Source: Pilatotrama ljubarskyi (lineage: Eukaryota > Basidiomycota > Agaricomycetes > Polyporales > Polyporaceae). From it: DNA of 64,000 nt. Numbering within the stretch: the stretch's first letter is position 1; each line of letters begins with the position of its first letter. The stretch covers positions 341,333-405,332 of the forward strand of contig MU277684.1 of assembly GCA_022385805.1 (NCBI GenBank). Direction: 5' to 3'. A model generated the notes under the pieces. That model had not been told where the DNA came from. It saw nothing but the letters and a program-made list of their open reading frames with translations, and did no database searches. Below are positions 30,260 to 39,605 of this stretch, piece after piece. The position numbers and the translations under genes were made by a program.

Positions 30260-30765
30260 TAGGTTGCCGCGGTCCGGAGGAGGTACCACCGTTCGCGTGG
30301 ATTATCTGTGATAAATTCTTGGGCTTCAGGTCTTTGGCAGCTCTCGTCTTCGAATTCGTTCAACTCGCGGTCGATCATCATCGATGTTATAGTCTAATTC
30401 ATCCCAGTCTATCAGCTCACGGTGCAGCATGCGATATGCGCTGCGGATTCGTTCAGGAGGCGATCCAGGGTGTTCCTAGGTTGCCTCATGTTGAACTTTG
30501 CAAGTGCACACCACTAGCGATCCGTTCGCCTCGACTTGGACCTATTCATCCATCTGCCTCAACCCAATCAATGCCCAATCGCTTTCTACTCTCTGACTCC
30601 TTCCAGGAGCGGAGAGACGAGCAGATCTAACGCGCAAGACCGCGATACCCCTGCGCATCCCTCAGCGGCACCGCGCATCGCATATGGCGCCCCTATCATG
30701 AGCTTGGAGTTTTGAACGTCTCACTGGTCTTGTCGTATACTAATCTGCTCGTATACACTCTAACC
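30260..30765 (+). repeat. Intergenic region holding a degenerate copy of the inhibitor-2 upstream region
   Basis: Between about 30420 and 30700 the sequence resembles, in the same order, the region 32975-33480 that precedes the phosphatase inhibitor-2 gene. Shared blocks include GCAGCATGCG, CGATCCAGGGTG, CCTCGACT, TTCATCCAT and GCGCATC next to CGCATAT. Gaps and substitutions are frequent, so the copy is old. It lies directly upstream of the dead protease-like gene. The first 150 bp are the 3' end of the UBE2O-like gene. Confidence 0.55.
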
Positions 30766-32722
30766 ATGTATTGGGACGAGTACATTCACTCCGAAGCCTT
30801 CGACAGGGCGTGCGAGGCGCAGTTCAAGCGCATGCCCGGATTACGCAGTCCTAGAGTGGCTTTGAGTGCTCAGTGCGCCCCGATCTCTGGGACGACCATT
30901 CCTCCGGCCAGTCACCCATAGAGTCATCTGGTCATGGCGTTTCGAAGTTTGAAGCGTATCTCTACTACTCCGGCCTCCGCGGTGATAGAGAGCGGGGCCC
31001 CAAACCAGTCTATAGCTATATGGCATCCACGGATGTCTTCATGCCACCGTCTGGGCCATTCCTAGATGTCCACAGGATGGAGCTTCTCGACGTAGGCCAT
31101 CGCGAGAAACTCAGCGAGAACCTCCTCTGGAGGACCGTCCTTGGAAAGGTACGTGACCTTTCCGAAGCACATACGACGAGTCGGACGAACTTGAACTGAC
31201 TTTCGTTCCAAGATCGTTGCACTCCTCGACGGTCAAGAGATCCAGTTCACTTCTATCGACTTCGTCCGCTTCCGCTCGGCAGAGCACGATGCGAACTTGA
31301 ACGGCGCCCGAAAGGCGGTTACCTCCCGTCCCACCATCTGGATCGGAGTCCTGCCCGACACCACCTCAGCCGAAGCAGCGTTCGATTCATCTCAAAAGAT
31401 CCTCCGACTTCTCATCGGCTACGACGTTCACGACGTCGATGTCGCGTATCGCGAGTCCATCGCTAGGTTCCTAGGTGGTAGCCCATTGTGGGCACCCGTC
31501 AACGACTTCAGTCCTGTCAAGGACGTGTCACGTCGCCGACTGGATCACCACCGCGCTTAGCGTGCCTATCGCCAGCCTCGAGATACTCAACATGCAAGGG
31601 ACATTGGGTTTCTACTTCTGAGTGGGCGATGAACTCTGGTGTCACGGCACGCCGTGTTCTCTTCCCCGAAGATCAAGGCAATGCGTCGTACACTTAGAGC
31701 CGCTGTACGTTCGTTTCTTCCGAAAGATGAGCGCGGTCCCGACCATTCTCGCATGGTTGGTCCTAGGAAGAATGTGGTGCCATCGGCACCGAGAGTGTCC
31801 AGGATTTCCTCGCGTCCATCCAGGCTGAGATCGGCAACATCAATTTGGCCCTCTCCATCTTGAGGAAGCAAGCTGCGTCGGCCCAGAGGAGGGCGAACGC
31901 CAGTGAGGAGCAAGCTGCGTGAGACCCTGCGGCTGCCCAAGCCGACATAATGAAGAAAGAAAGGACCGTAGAGGGGCTAAAGAAGTTCTTCGCCAAGATG
32001 AAGGAGGACTGGCCAGACGTGCAGAACCGCGCCATTGGGCACGTCGTTTGGGCACCTCCCATCACGGGCCGCCACGCCCCTCACGATTGCACCCGGGACG
32101 TATGCGTTATCAAGCTTGACAAAAGCAAGTTTGAGCCGAACTTCAAGGGAAGCGTTGTGGATTTGGGTGCGTACCGAATCGGTCTAACTGAGTGAAACTA
32201 GGTACTCTCATCATTCATATATCAGGTCCCGAACTTGACCCCCTGTGACTACACGCACAGTATCCATCCTCACGACGACGCACAATCCGAGTTTGAATAC
32301 CCAGAGGACCGTCTTGTCAAGCTCACACGAATCATGTCCGCCGCTCAGGTCAAGACTTAGACACCGAAGGCGATCCTGTGTGATACGTGATCGAGCGCGG
32401 TCGCACCACCCGCACCACCATCCGTCGACTCAGCGGGTTCGAATTTTTCACGCGTCGCTACAGCGTCGCCGGCAAGTTCGACTCGTTCGAAACCGCAGTG
32501 TTCCCCTACGGGAGGCATTCCACCCCTTTCGCTAAGGGCGGGGACTCGAGAGCTCTGATCGTCGATCCCGAGGGCTAGTTCGTGGCCCTTCTCACCGGTG
32601 GAATTGGAGTGAGCGGCTCGCCCGATATCACCTACTGCACGCTCTTTGAATGGCTCTGGGACGTTGTGATCAAGCCTGAGTTCCCGGAAGCCGTCCTTCA
32701 CTTCGAAGTCGCCGAGGACTAG
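30766..32722 (+). pseudogene. Decayed trypsin-like serine protease family gene (basidiomycete-expanded family)
   Basis: Conserved pieces of one protein can be followed on the plus strand across several frames: FEAYLYYSGL, a donor/acceptor pair at 31148-31213, then IVALLDG, TARRVLF, IGHVVWAPPI, YSVAGKFDSFETAVFPYG, GGDSRALIVD and FVALLTGGIG. This resembles a large family of trypsin-fold proteins expanded in wood-decay basidiomycetes (assignment from memory). Breaks are numerous: a frame change near 31525, a TGA near 31619, further shifts near 31640 and 31770, TGA at 31920-31922, TGA at 32381-32383 and TAG at 32576-32578. The His of the expected TARH motif is Arg, and the Gly after the Ser of GDSG is Arg. 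It is therefore dead by several independent lesions. The gene start is a guess. Confidence 0.6.
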
Positions 32723-33498
32723 GTTCGTCGTCTTCAAGTTCTCCTGCATGATCCCGTTGAGTCGTACTTACGACGACTCGTTGATGTGCTTAGCTCTTCG
32801 CCAGACCTTCACGCGTCGTTTTGACTATTGTTATGCGTATTCAAAATGTTCCCCACTCCCCCGGCGGTAGTAATGTGCTGCTGTCGGGAGGTGCAGCCGT
32901 TCCTGTGGCTTTTTTTGACTCGCAGTGTATTGTAATCGATATGGTAGTACATCCTCGTCCCGTCTGTCAGTCACACACTGCAGCATGCGGAGTGCTGCAG
33001 GTCTGTGCAGGAGACGATCCAGGGTGCTCCAAGGATGCCACATCCGGGTACGACGAGCCTGCAGTGCGCAGGATATGTACCTGGGCCTCGGAAGATTCTA
33101 GACGGCTGCCATAGGACGCCAAGCTGGGAGATCCGGCGATTCGGAGGCGCGTGCCGGGACACCAGGGCAGACTCGCGCTGAGCTGGATGTGGCTGCTCCA
33201 CGACCTCACCCTAACCTTGCCACAACCACTCCTCTCGTCTCCTGCTCCGTTCTTATTCCTCGTGCTTATCCACCCGTCTGCCTCGACTCGCTTGAACCCG
33301 TTCATCCATCCCCATCAACCCCGTCAACGCACAATCGCCCTCCAAGCTAATAACACAAGTAGCACCTGCCGCTGCTGTATCTCAGCCACAGAGAGGCACA
33401 AACAGACGCACAAGATCGCGACGCTCTTGCGCACCCCTCACCCGCACCGAGCCTCATCGCGCATATCGCACCGATCGCTTACCTCCCATTCCCCCGCC
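32723..33498 (+). promoter_or_regulatory. Upstream region of the inhibitor-2 gene
   Basis: This non-coding stretch becomes C-rich from about 33200 on (CCTCGTGCTTATCCACCC, CATCCATCCCCATCAACCCC), as expected for a basidiomycete promoter and leader. Its part 32975-33480 has a degenerate partner at 30420-30700. No ORF in it has recognisable content. Confidence 0.5.
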
Positions 33499-34590
33499 AT
33501 GGCCTCGAGCGACGTCGCCCACGAACACCCGCCGCTCTCGCGCAACAGCTCCAAGCCAAAGGGCATCCTCAAGAACGCGCCGGTCACCACCCCCGGCGGC
33601 ACGCAGCAGCCCCAGCAGTGAGTACCCGTGCCCTCGCTACGCCCAGCTCCCCGCTGCTATATCGATGCGGCATCGCGTGCGTGCGCATGCTGATCTGTCG
33701 TTGAAGCAGCCTGCAGTGGGACGAGGAGAACCTCGCGCTCACGGAGGCGCAGAAGGATAGCCACATGAAGATCACCGAGCCCAAGACCCCGTACGTGCGG
33801 TACAACGCCGAGACGGACACGGTCGAGGGTGGTGCGTATCCTCTATCGTGCCGTATGTAGGTACTCTGACTGACTACTGACTATCTACCTCTCGCCTGCG
33901 CCGCACAGACATCCCCACCTTGGACCTGAACGGGCGCGTGGCGAGCCCGGTATCGCCCGTGCGCGCGCAGTCGCCGGTGAGCAGCACCGGCGCGACGGGC
34001 GGGGACTCGGACCCGCCGTCGCGGCGAACGTCGTTTTCGAGCGTCGGCCGGTCGCCGACGCCAGGAAGGACGAGCCGGAGCTCGAGCCGGAGCACGAGCT
34101 TCAACTTGCCGAACGAGGCGCGAGAGGTGATCCGCCTCGATGGGCGGCAGCCCGGGGACGAGGTGGAGTTTGAGGAGGAGATGGACGAGGAGGGTGAGTC
34201 CTGCGTTTCTACGCTGTGTCATACTTTGCTCTCCGCGTATGCTGTGGGCAGAGAGGGGGCGGGACGTGTGCTGATCGATCGGGTGCCGCAGCGGCGAAGA
34301 AGCACGCAGAGTTCGTCCGGGCACGCGGGAGGCATTATTCGAACGAAGCAGAAGCGATGAAGGTACGTTATGGTCAATTGCCGCATCGCAAGAGTGCGGC
34401 TGCGTGCCTGATTTCGCGCGAGATGGCTGACGTCGGCGCGGCATATTTACAGATGGCGAAGAAGCTTATGGAGGAGGATGACGAGGAGGTCTCGTCCGTG
34501 GCGGAATCGCACACAGACACGAGCGTGGACGAGGACAGCGTCATGGAGGACGACGACGGACCGGCGCACGTCAACGGGATCACGCATTGA
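33499..34590 (+). CDS. Protein phosphatase 1 regulatory inhibitor-2 homologue (Glc8-like)
   Basis: A small, mostly unfolded regulator that binds type-1 protein phosphatase and modulates its activity in the nucleus and cytosol. Exons 33499-33617, 33710-33831, 33909-34193, 34292-34362 and 34453-34590 give 244 residues. The three signature blocks of inhibitor-2 are present: KGILKN near residue 20 (the KGILK PP1-binding motif), [21 protein letters not shown] near 40-60 with the following EPKTPYVRY (a TP site like the one phosphorylated in inhibitor-2), and [15 protein letters not shown] near 180, equivalent to the HYNEG helix that covers the PP1 active site. A Ser-rich segment at about 105-140 and an acidic C-terminus complete the protein. 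Introns here are longer (77-98 bp) than in neighbouring genes. Confidence 0.88.
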
Positions 34591-35088
34591 CCCGGCGGGG
34601 ATGGCTGCTTCCGCGTCATCCGTTGCTCCGGGAAGAATGGAGGAAGAGAAAGAAGTCAAAGAAAGGGCCCGCATGAGCTGCGGTATGGTATCGTTGGAGG
34701 CGCTGTGCGGACGCTGTAGTTTACAGAGTAAGATTACACACATACCCGACTCGGAGTGTTATAGCTATGGGCATCGGGATCGGCGTTGAGATATGTGAGC
34801 GTGGCGTGTACGAGTACTGTATGCATCACTTCATCAACGTCCTGACGTCTTGCGTTCGGCGACTTTGAGCGACTGGCGGCGCGGGGAAGTGGGAGCGGGA
34901 GCGGAGGGGAGGAGGAGGGCACGTGGGAGTGAGAATGGGGGGATGCGGACATGCGGCGATGGTTCGCTCTGCTCTGCGCACTCTGCCATACTGTAGCTGC
35001 ACCCAACGCGGACTGCGCGCATCTCTCGCCTGCGTCTGCGTCTGCGCCTCTCCACCTGCCCTCATCTCCTCCGCCATCTCCGCCCCCC
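34591..35088. other. Intergenic region, no gene seen
   Basis: This is the 3' UTR of the inhibitor-2 gene and the promoter of the F-box gene. The F-box reading frame stays open upstream to about 34951, but this leader lacks conserved sequence. A G-rich run at 34890-34945 stands on the plus strand. No other feature is seen. Confidence 0.5.
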
Positions 35089-37303
35089 ATGGCTTCCCTC
35101 GACCTCCCGGAGCCGCCCACAAAGGCCGCTATCGCACTCGCCCGCGCCCAGCTCGCCGACCTCCACGGCACCACGAAGGTCCTCGAGGCCAGGTTAAACG
35201 CCGCCCGCGATGCCCTCGCCCGCATTGTCGAAGAGCGCACCGCCGCCATCCGCGACTTGGAGCGCGAGCTCGCTGCCGTCGAGGACAGGCTCGCCCTCAC
35301 AAAGGCGTACGTCTCCCCCATAAAACGCCTCCCCCACGAGCTCCTCCGTCACATCTTCCTCTTCAACTTCGAGGACTGCGCTTGGTCCGCCTGGGTCCTC
35401 TCCTCGGTCTGCAGTCTCTGGCGCAAGGTCGCGCTGTCCATGCCCATCCTTTGGTCCAAGGTACGTGCCCCGCTGCGGCCCCCTTTCACCCTTCCCTTTC
35501 CGCGCCCGCCCCGTATAGGTATATGGCATACCACGTCCTCCAATTCGGGCACAATGAGGCTTCCGTGCTGACCTCCTCTGCCTATGTTACAGATTCGGCT
35601 CGTAACTACACAAGCCTCTTCTGCCGAAACTATCCGTCTATGGCTCGAACGCTCCGGCCGCACCGTCCCCCTGGACATTGAGATCATCTTGAAGTCCCCC
35701 TCGATGCACACAGGGGTCGTCGACAGCCTCGCCCGCCGACGCTACCTCTCTGTGCCGCCGCACGCTGCCGGGGACCCCTGGATGGCAGGCGGCTGGACGA
35801 CGCCGCCCCCTCTCGGCCAGACGGGAGTCGCGGGCGGCACGGCTGTGCACCTGCAGATCGGAGGCGCGCACCCGACCGTGCACGTCGTGCCCGTGCAGGC
35901 CGTCGTGCCGAACGACGCGGTCGGGCCTGCGCCGCCGTCGCCGCCGCCGCACACGCACGAGTGGGACATGCCGCCGCTGATGACGAGCGAGCGCACGCAG
36001 CCGCTGTCGCAGCAGCGCCTGCGGAAGAACATGCACTGGGGGCACATCGCGTTCTACTACCTCGTCGAGCAGATGCACCGCTGGGAGCGCTTCGTCTTCC
36101 GGTTCGACAAGCAGTTCGCGTCCATCGGCGCGCTCAAGTCCATCGAAGGTCCGTCTTCCCTTCACTTCCTCCGGCTCCGGCGCCGGGACCGCGCATGCTC
36201 CCCGCCCGCCTCCGTCGCCGGCCGCCGTATGACAGCTGCTGACGTCCGGCGTGACATTGACAGGCGACGCGCCGCTCCTGCGCGAATTCGAGATCTCGTG
36301 CACCGACCCGGCCTTCTACGGCGACTGGAAGTGGCTCCCGTCCGCGCCCGTCAATGCGCACTTCGACATCGGCAGTCTCCGCACCCTCACCCTCCAGCAC
36401 ATGCCCTTCAAGTGGTCCTCGCCCATGCTCCGCAACCTCCGCCACCTCCAGCTCCGCAGCCTGCCCACCGTGCACATCGCCCTCGACCGCATCCTCTACA
36501 TCGTCTCGGCGAACCCGCAGCTCGAGTCGCTCGCGCTGCACTTCACGTCGCCGAATCAGCCCGTTCTCCCGCTCAATCCAGTCACGCTTCCGGAGCTCAA
36601 GAGCCTCAATTTGGGCGGTCATTACCTGTTGTCTAGCCTTCTGGATTCCCTTCTTCTGCCAGTGCTGGATACGCTCATCCTCGACATCGAGGCACGCGAC
36701 CCGATCGAGGAGACCGTCTCGCAACTCCTCGCCCGTTCCGGCACACCCGCGCTCACACGCCTCTCGCTCTCATACGGCACCAACACAGGTCCCCACGCAG
36801 GCTTTTACTGGGGCTCGGGCTCCGCCGTCGCGTCCTGGCATTTCCTCGGCGAGCTCGACCACCTCGCCGCGCTGCAGGTCGGCAGCGCACCGCTCGAGCC
36901 GCTCATCTCCGCCCTCAGCGCCCCAGATGAAGACAACGGGCAGGACCGCTGGGTGTGCCCGCGCCTCGTCACGCTCGCGATGCGCGGGTGCCACGCACAC
37001 GGGGACGGCGTCGCCAAGCTCGTGCAAATGGTCGAGGCGCGCAATCCCGACGCCGGCGGCGGTCCGCTGGGCCCGCTGGGCCTGGGTGGGATGGGCGGTG
37101 GGAATGGAAATGGAGCGGCCGCGATGTTTGGCGGTGGGGGCGGAGGCGCAGCGGTGCCGGCGCGGCTGCGCCATCTGGAACTGTACGACTGCACGGCGGT
37201 GGGCCCGGACGTGACCAAGTGGCTGAAGACGCGGATCGAGGAGGTGGTGTGCACGGAGCCGAGCTTTGAAAGGTACGAAGGCCGCCTCGTTCTCGTGCAT
37301 TGA
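35089..37303 (+). CDS. F-box domain protein
   Basis: Probable substrate adaptor of an SCF ubiquitin ligase. Exons 35089-35460, 35593-36148 and 36264-37303 give 655 residues. Residues 1-75 form an N-terminal helix with heptads (LHGTTKVLEARLNAARDAL). The F-box follows at about 78-122: IKRLPHELLRHIFLFNF, then SSVCSLWRKVALSMPILW. This helix-plus-F-box layout is the usual one for the very large Agaricomycete F-box family. The C-terminal half has irregular leucine-rich stretches (LRTLTLQHMPFKW, LRHLQLRSL, LPELKSLNLGGHYLL), suggesting an LRR-like substrate-binding part. A Gly-rich loop lies near 590-615. Introns are longer than average (132 and 115 bp). The substrate is unknown. Residues about 150-230 are Pro/His-rich and likely disordered. 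Confidence 0.87.
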
Positions 37304-37950
37304 GCGTGAGTCTGACTGTCTTGGCCTGTGTGCGCATGTGCTCGATCATCGATGTTCTCTCGCTTGGCTCTGCGTGTAGTCGATATTGTATGGCCGACCC
37401 GCAATGTACTGCGTGACGATCCAGTTCCTCCAACTCGAGCCAGCAGCCTGACGAATCGTAGGCGCCACACCTGGACATCACCAGAACGTAGGCTAATTAG
37501 CCTGCCATACCCTCCCCCCTTTGCTAGGCTAGTTAGCCTGCTTTCTCACTCAGCCACTGATGATCAATAACTCTCTGATATCTTTCCTTTCAGGAAATGC
37601 CTCTCTGGGAAGACCACCCCGCCCACGTCAGCACATGCTCCCACCCGTAAGTCCGGCAATCTCCCCTACCACCCGCCCCGCCTGCGTTGGAGTTGCGCCC
37701 GCACTCGCGCCCATCGTCCCCGACAGCGAGCTTGCTTAAGTCACTCATTTCGTGCTCAAATCGTCCGGATTTTTTTGTATGTAGCATTATAGCAGTATTT
37801 GACCGTTCTCATATACTTTGTGACCCGTTAATCGCGCTAGACAGTGCGCCGCGGCGGCGAGGAGGGAGGGCGGGGCGGCGGGCTTACCCGAGTCGCAAGC
37901 GCGCATCATGGCCCGTGCGCCCGCCCGCGTCATCAGAGGGGAATCGAGCC
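37304..37950. other. Intergenic region with two 14-bp palindromes
   Basis: This is the 3' flank of the F-box gene up to the KDZ transposon. AGGCTAATTAGCCT at 37490-37503 is a perfect palindrome, and AGGCTAGTTAGCCT at 37526-37539 is the same sequence with one change. They are 36 bp apart on centres. The last 110 bp before the transposon are GC-rich. No gene is seen. Confidence 0.6.
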
Positions 37951-37958
37951 GGGGAGCC
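37951..37958. repeat. 8-bp target-site duplication, left copy (GGGGAGCC)
   Basis: GGGGAGCC directly precedes the left terminal inverted repeat and recurs directly after the right one (50238-50245). An exact 8-bp match at both outer borders is strong evidence that 37959-50237 is one inserted unit. As I recall, 8-bp duplications are reported for Zisupton elements of the same superfamily. Confidence 0.85.
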
Positions 37959-39185
37959 AGGACCCATGACAATGATAGGCGAACCCTCATCCCCAAACCC
38001 CGATTTTTGGCCAAAATGTCCGGACAAAAACTGGTCATTTTCGGCCAAAAATGTCCGGACGCGCGGAGGCTTGGATGGCATTTCACCTGCTCCTCCCACG
38101 TTCGGCTTATAATTAGTGCTGTCACACGTAGTGATCCGACGCCGCTAATTAGGACTCCTTTCCGCCGTTCCTCTTACTCGTCCGTAAACCCTCCGCCAAA
38201 GTCCCAGAAAGGCCCCCCACTGTTCCTCTTCCCCAAGTACGTCTCCCGAATAGTAGCGTATGTTTTCTGTTATGTTTCCGGGACCCATCCGGACCTACAA
38301 TCCGGTGTCCCGAGTAGTGTCCTGACGTCCCATGACGTGTCTCCCTCCAAAAGGTAAGTTCCGTATGTTCTCCTCGACTACAACATATCGCCATTCTCAC
38401 GGCGGCGTACGGCCCGTATTCGGCTTCCCTTTGATGCCCCCCGCCCGCGCTCCCTTCTCTTTCTCTCCCACGCCCTCCCGTGGCCCATATCGGGAGGTTC
38501 CCGACGCGCGCTCCTCTTGTCCGGCGTCTCTTACCGCCTCTGAGGCTGCCCTCGATGCTCCCCGCCCTTCCCCCGCCTCGTGGTGAGTACCACAGCTCGC
38601 GCTGACGCATCTGCTTGATGAATACTGGCGCGCGCACCCCTGACGCCTAACCTTAGCCGCCAGGTATCTCCACCATGTACAGCGCGATGATCTCACCTGC
38701 CGCGCGACCCGCTCACCCACCGCGCGACCCGCTCACCCACCGCGCGACCCGCTCACCCACCGCGCGACCCGCTCACCCACCGCGCGACTCGCTCAGCCCG
38801 CCGCGCGACTCGCTCACCCGCCCCGTAACCCGCTAAACCACCGTGCGACACGCTCATCTGCCCCGCGACCCGGCCAGCCTCCCCGGAAACACGCTCACCT
38901 GCCTCGCGACACGCTCGGCCGACTCTCCGACTCCTCACCCACCCGCGCGACCCGCTCAGCCCGCCGCGCGACCCGCTCACCCACCCCGCGACAAGCTCAA
39001 CCTGCCCCGCGACACGCGTGGCCCACTCCCCGACCCCTTACCTGCCGCGCGACACGCTCAACCCGCCGCGCAACCCGCTCAGCCCACTCCCCGACCCCTC
39101 ACCCGCCGCGCGACACGCTCAACCTGCCCCCCGACACGCTCGGCCCACCCCCGGCCCCTCACCCGCCACGCGACTCGCTCACCCG
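37959..39185 (+). repeat. Left terminal inverted-repeat arm of the KDZ transposon
   Basis: The outermost 16 bp are perfect with the right end, and about 10 further positions match imperfectly (TAG, GAACC, TCA). From 37990 to 38083 the arm differs from its partner in sequence but shares the motifs GGCCAAAA and GTCCGGAC. From 38084 (CACCTGCTCCTCCCAC) to about 39185 it matches the reverse complement of 49970 to about 48712 with only scattered single-base differences. Long open frames inside the arm occur identically in both copies, which reflects the repeat and not a gene. Confidence 0.85.
38694..39185 (+). repeat. GC-rich tandem array, 20-bp unit, in the left arm
   Basis: The unit CGCGCGACCCGCTCACCCAC repeats almost perfectly four times from 38707, then continues in degenerate forms (CGCGACTCGCTC, CGCGACACGCTC) to about 39185. 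There are no spacers of unique sequence, so it is not a CRISPR array. The same array stands in opposite orientation in the right arm. Confidence 0.85.
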
Positions 39186-39605
39186 CCGCGTGTTACATTC
39201 GACCGCTCTATGAGCCTGAGATGCTCACGCGCCCCGCGATCCCCTCGCCCACTGGCTGACGCACACCCCCGCCCCATGATATGTAGTCTTACATTCTGAT
39301 AACCCATGTGATGTACCATTGACCACGCCGTGCCAATGTAACTTCCACGACACATCATAACACCTCTCGCTGCTCTCCAGCCCCTCTGGGCAGGTCAGAA
39401 GCTGTGGACCTATGGGACGAGCGAACTTGCAATTGTATTCAGTTTGACAGCAGGACAGGATGCTTCGAGATCACAGGCATATGGTACTAGTAGATGAGGC
39501 CGTTCTGCACGCGGCGTGTATGTGCGATCACAGAAGGCATGAGACAATCGATCAGCGAGACGTTCCAAGAACAGGTCCGAAGGTTTCAGAGGGGTGGGTG
39601 AGAAC
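39186..39605. other. Internal non-coding stretch of the KDZ element
   Basis: This lies between the left arm and the stop codon of the first minus-strand gene. It contains that gene's 3' UTR. No ORF or further repeat is supported. Confidence 0.5.

Noticed and set aside
29695..30630. 311-codon plus-strand ORF
   Set aside because: It overlaps the last exons of the UBE2O-type gene in another frame, and its sequence has no recognisable features. The real frame there encodes conserved UBE2O sequence.
32420..32460. GGTTCGAATTTT resembling a tRNA T-loop
   Set aside because: No cloverleaf can be formed around it. It lies within the protease-like pseudogene, coding GFEFF.
38149..38637. 162-codon minus-strand ORF, with an almost identical 162-codon plus-strand ORF at 49417-49905
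   Set aside because: The two are the same sequence in the inverted arms. Near-identity comes from the repeat; the composition is low-complexity Arg/Gly and there is no recognisable fold or splice context.
38694..39185. Regular short repeats resembling a CRISPR array
   Set aside because: The units are directly adjacent without unique spacers, and the genome is eukaryotic. It is a GC-rich tandem array in a transposon arm.
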